Assembly (NCBI GenBank): GCA_947565985.1
Contig: CANOID010000018.1
Location: 1-34,147 of the forward strand
Source of the DNA: an uncultured Lachnoclostridium sp.
GTDB taxonomy: Bacteria > Bacillota > Clostridia > Lachnospirales > Lachnospiraceae
DNA: 34,147 bases
Direction of reading: 5' to 3'
Shown here: positions 33,730 to 34,147 of the stretch, piece by piece
Numbering within the stretch: the first letter of the stretch is position 1
Layout of the letters: the number at the start of each line of letters is the position of its first letter
Notes under the pieces: generated by a model
What the model was told of the DNA's origin: nothing
Database searches by the model: none
Seen by the model: the letters and a program-made list of their open reading frames with translations, nothing else
Program-made: the position numbers and the translations under genes

Positions 33730-34147
33730 TCATCTCAATCTTGTTGTTTCATAACGCTCAAAAGTCTGTAAACAACGTCGCACTGATTCATACTGTTCAT
33801 CTTCGTCTCCATCTTGTAATACTATATCCAGTGATACAGCAATATTGTTTAAAAGACGCTTATCAAGGTAATTTCTTAAAGCAGAAAAAATAATATACTT
33901 ATCATGGTAACTATCTGCATCAAGTAATTCCATAAAACCTCTTTGGGCAATCTCAGAATCTGGTATTTTTCCTGCAATTTTTCTGTCTACAGTTCCACTT
34001 AACAAAGCATCTCTAAGTACACTATCAGGTATTTCTTCTCTTTTTATAATCGTATTCTCTGTCATATCTGTAGTTGGTTCTGTATCTTTGGTATTTACTT
34101 TTATTTGTATCTGTTCAGATATGAAATTCTCCAGCGGTTCTATCCAT
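33730..34147 (-). CDS. Partial host protein upstream of recA, function unknown
   Basis: The frame is open to the right window edge, so only the C-terminal part (about 138 residues) is seen. An internal ATG at 34065 exists, but the stretch before it (residues like PLENFISEQIQIKVNTKD) shows no stop and probably belongs to the protein. The visible part is helical and acidic (DKYIIFSALRNYLDKRLLNN). I do not recognise it. It stops about 130 bases before ATG 33598 of recA; recA has its own promoter, so the two are separate units. Confidence 0.6.
   Translation of the reverse strand, partial: WIEPLENFISEQIQIKVNTKDTEPTTDMTENTIIKREEIPDSVLRDALLSGTVDRKIAGKIPDSEIAQRGFMELLDADSYHDKYIIFSALRNYLDKRLLNNIAVSLDIVLQDGDEDEQYESVRRCLQTFERYETTRLR

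Overview
The window holds most of an integrated temperate phage (prophage) and a small piece of host chromosome. The host looks like a low-GC Clostridia species, probably Lachnospiraceae. That inference rests on AT-rich DNA, strong AGGAGG-type ribosome sites, frequent GTG/TTG starts, phage families typical of gut Clostridia, and a Gram-positive-type GAAC-N4-GTTC LexA box at recA. The host part is at the right (about 32.0-34.1 kb): recX and recA, both leftward, and the end of an unidentified leftward gene that runs off the window. The prophage ends between the integrase and recX. Its left end lies outside the window, as do any lysis genes.

The phage is a mosaic with a lambda-like head and a P2-like contractile tail. 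Reading leftward from 21.2 kb to 0: small and large terminase, gpW connector, portal, a prohead protease fused to the major capsid protein, decoration protein, connector and completion proteins, sheath, tube, gpE assembly chaperone with a -1 frameshift extension, tape measure, gpX, gpD, gpV, gpU, gp25, gpJ, gpI and tail-fibre proteins. The late block sits behind a 419-bp leader holding a candidate activator-dependent promoter, a long stem-loop and a GC-rich candidate cos site. An ArpU/RinA/sigma-like late regulator lies just upstream.

The early block (21.65-27.8 kb, leftward) holds a Rha-type regulator, small unknown proteins, a P4/D5-type primase-helicase, a VRR-NUC nuclease and the late regulator. 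Downstream of the primase a 365-bp AT-rich gap carries inverted pairs of a CGGCACTTT repeat, which looks like an iteron-type replication origin. A small rightward zinc-ribbon gene with its own promoter and a cloverleaf-like sequence sit upstream of the primase.

The lysogeny block (27.8-31.8 kb, rightward) begins at a switch of two divergent promoters, both exact TTGACA-N17-TATAAT, with three copies of a GCTAAANNNATGAC operator. It encodes a CI-like repressor, a secreted repeat protein (likely cargo), an Rpn/PD-(D/E)XK nuclease and a tyrosine integrase with an N-terminal zinc ribbon.

The best leads are the candidate origin, the switch, a second possible recoding site (+1, CCC TAA) in a head gene, the late-leader elements, the secreted cargo protein and the recX-overlapping palindrome that may mark the attachment site. 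All family calls come from reading the sequence; no database search was run.
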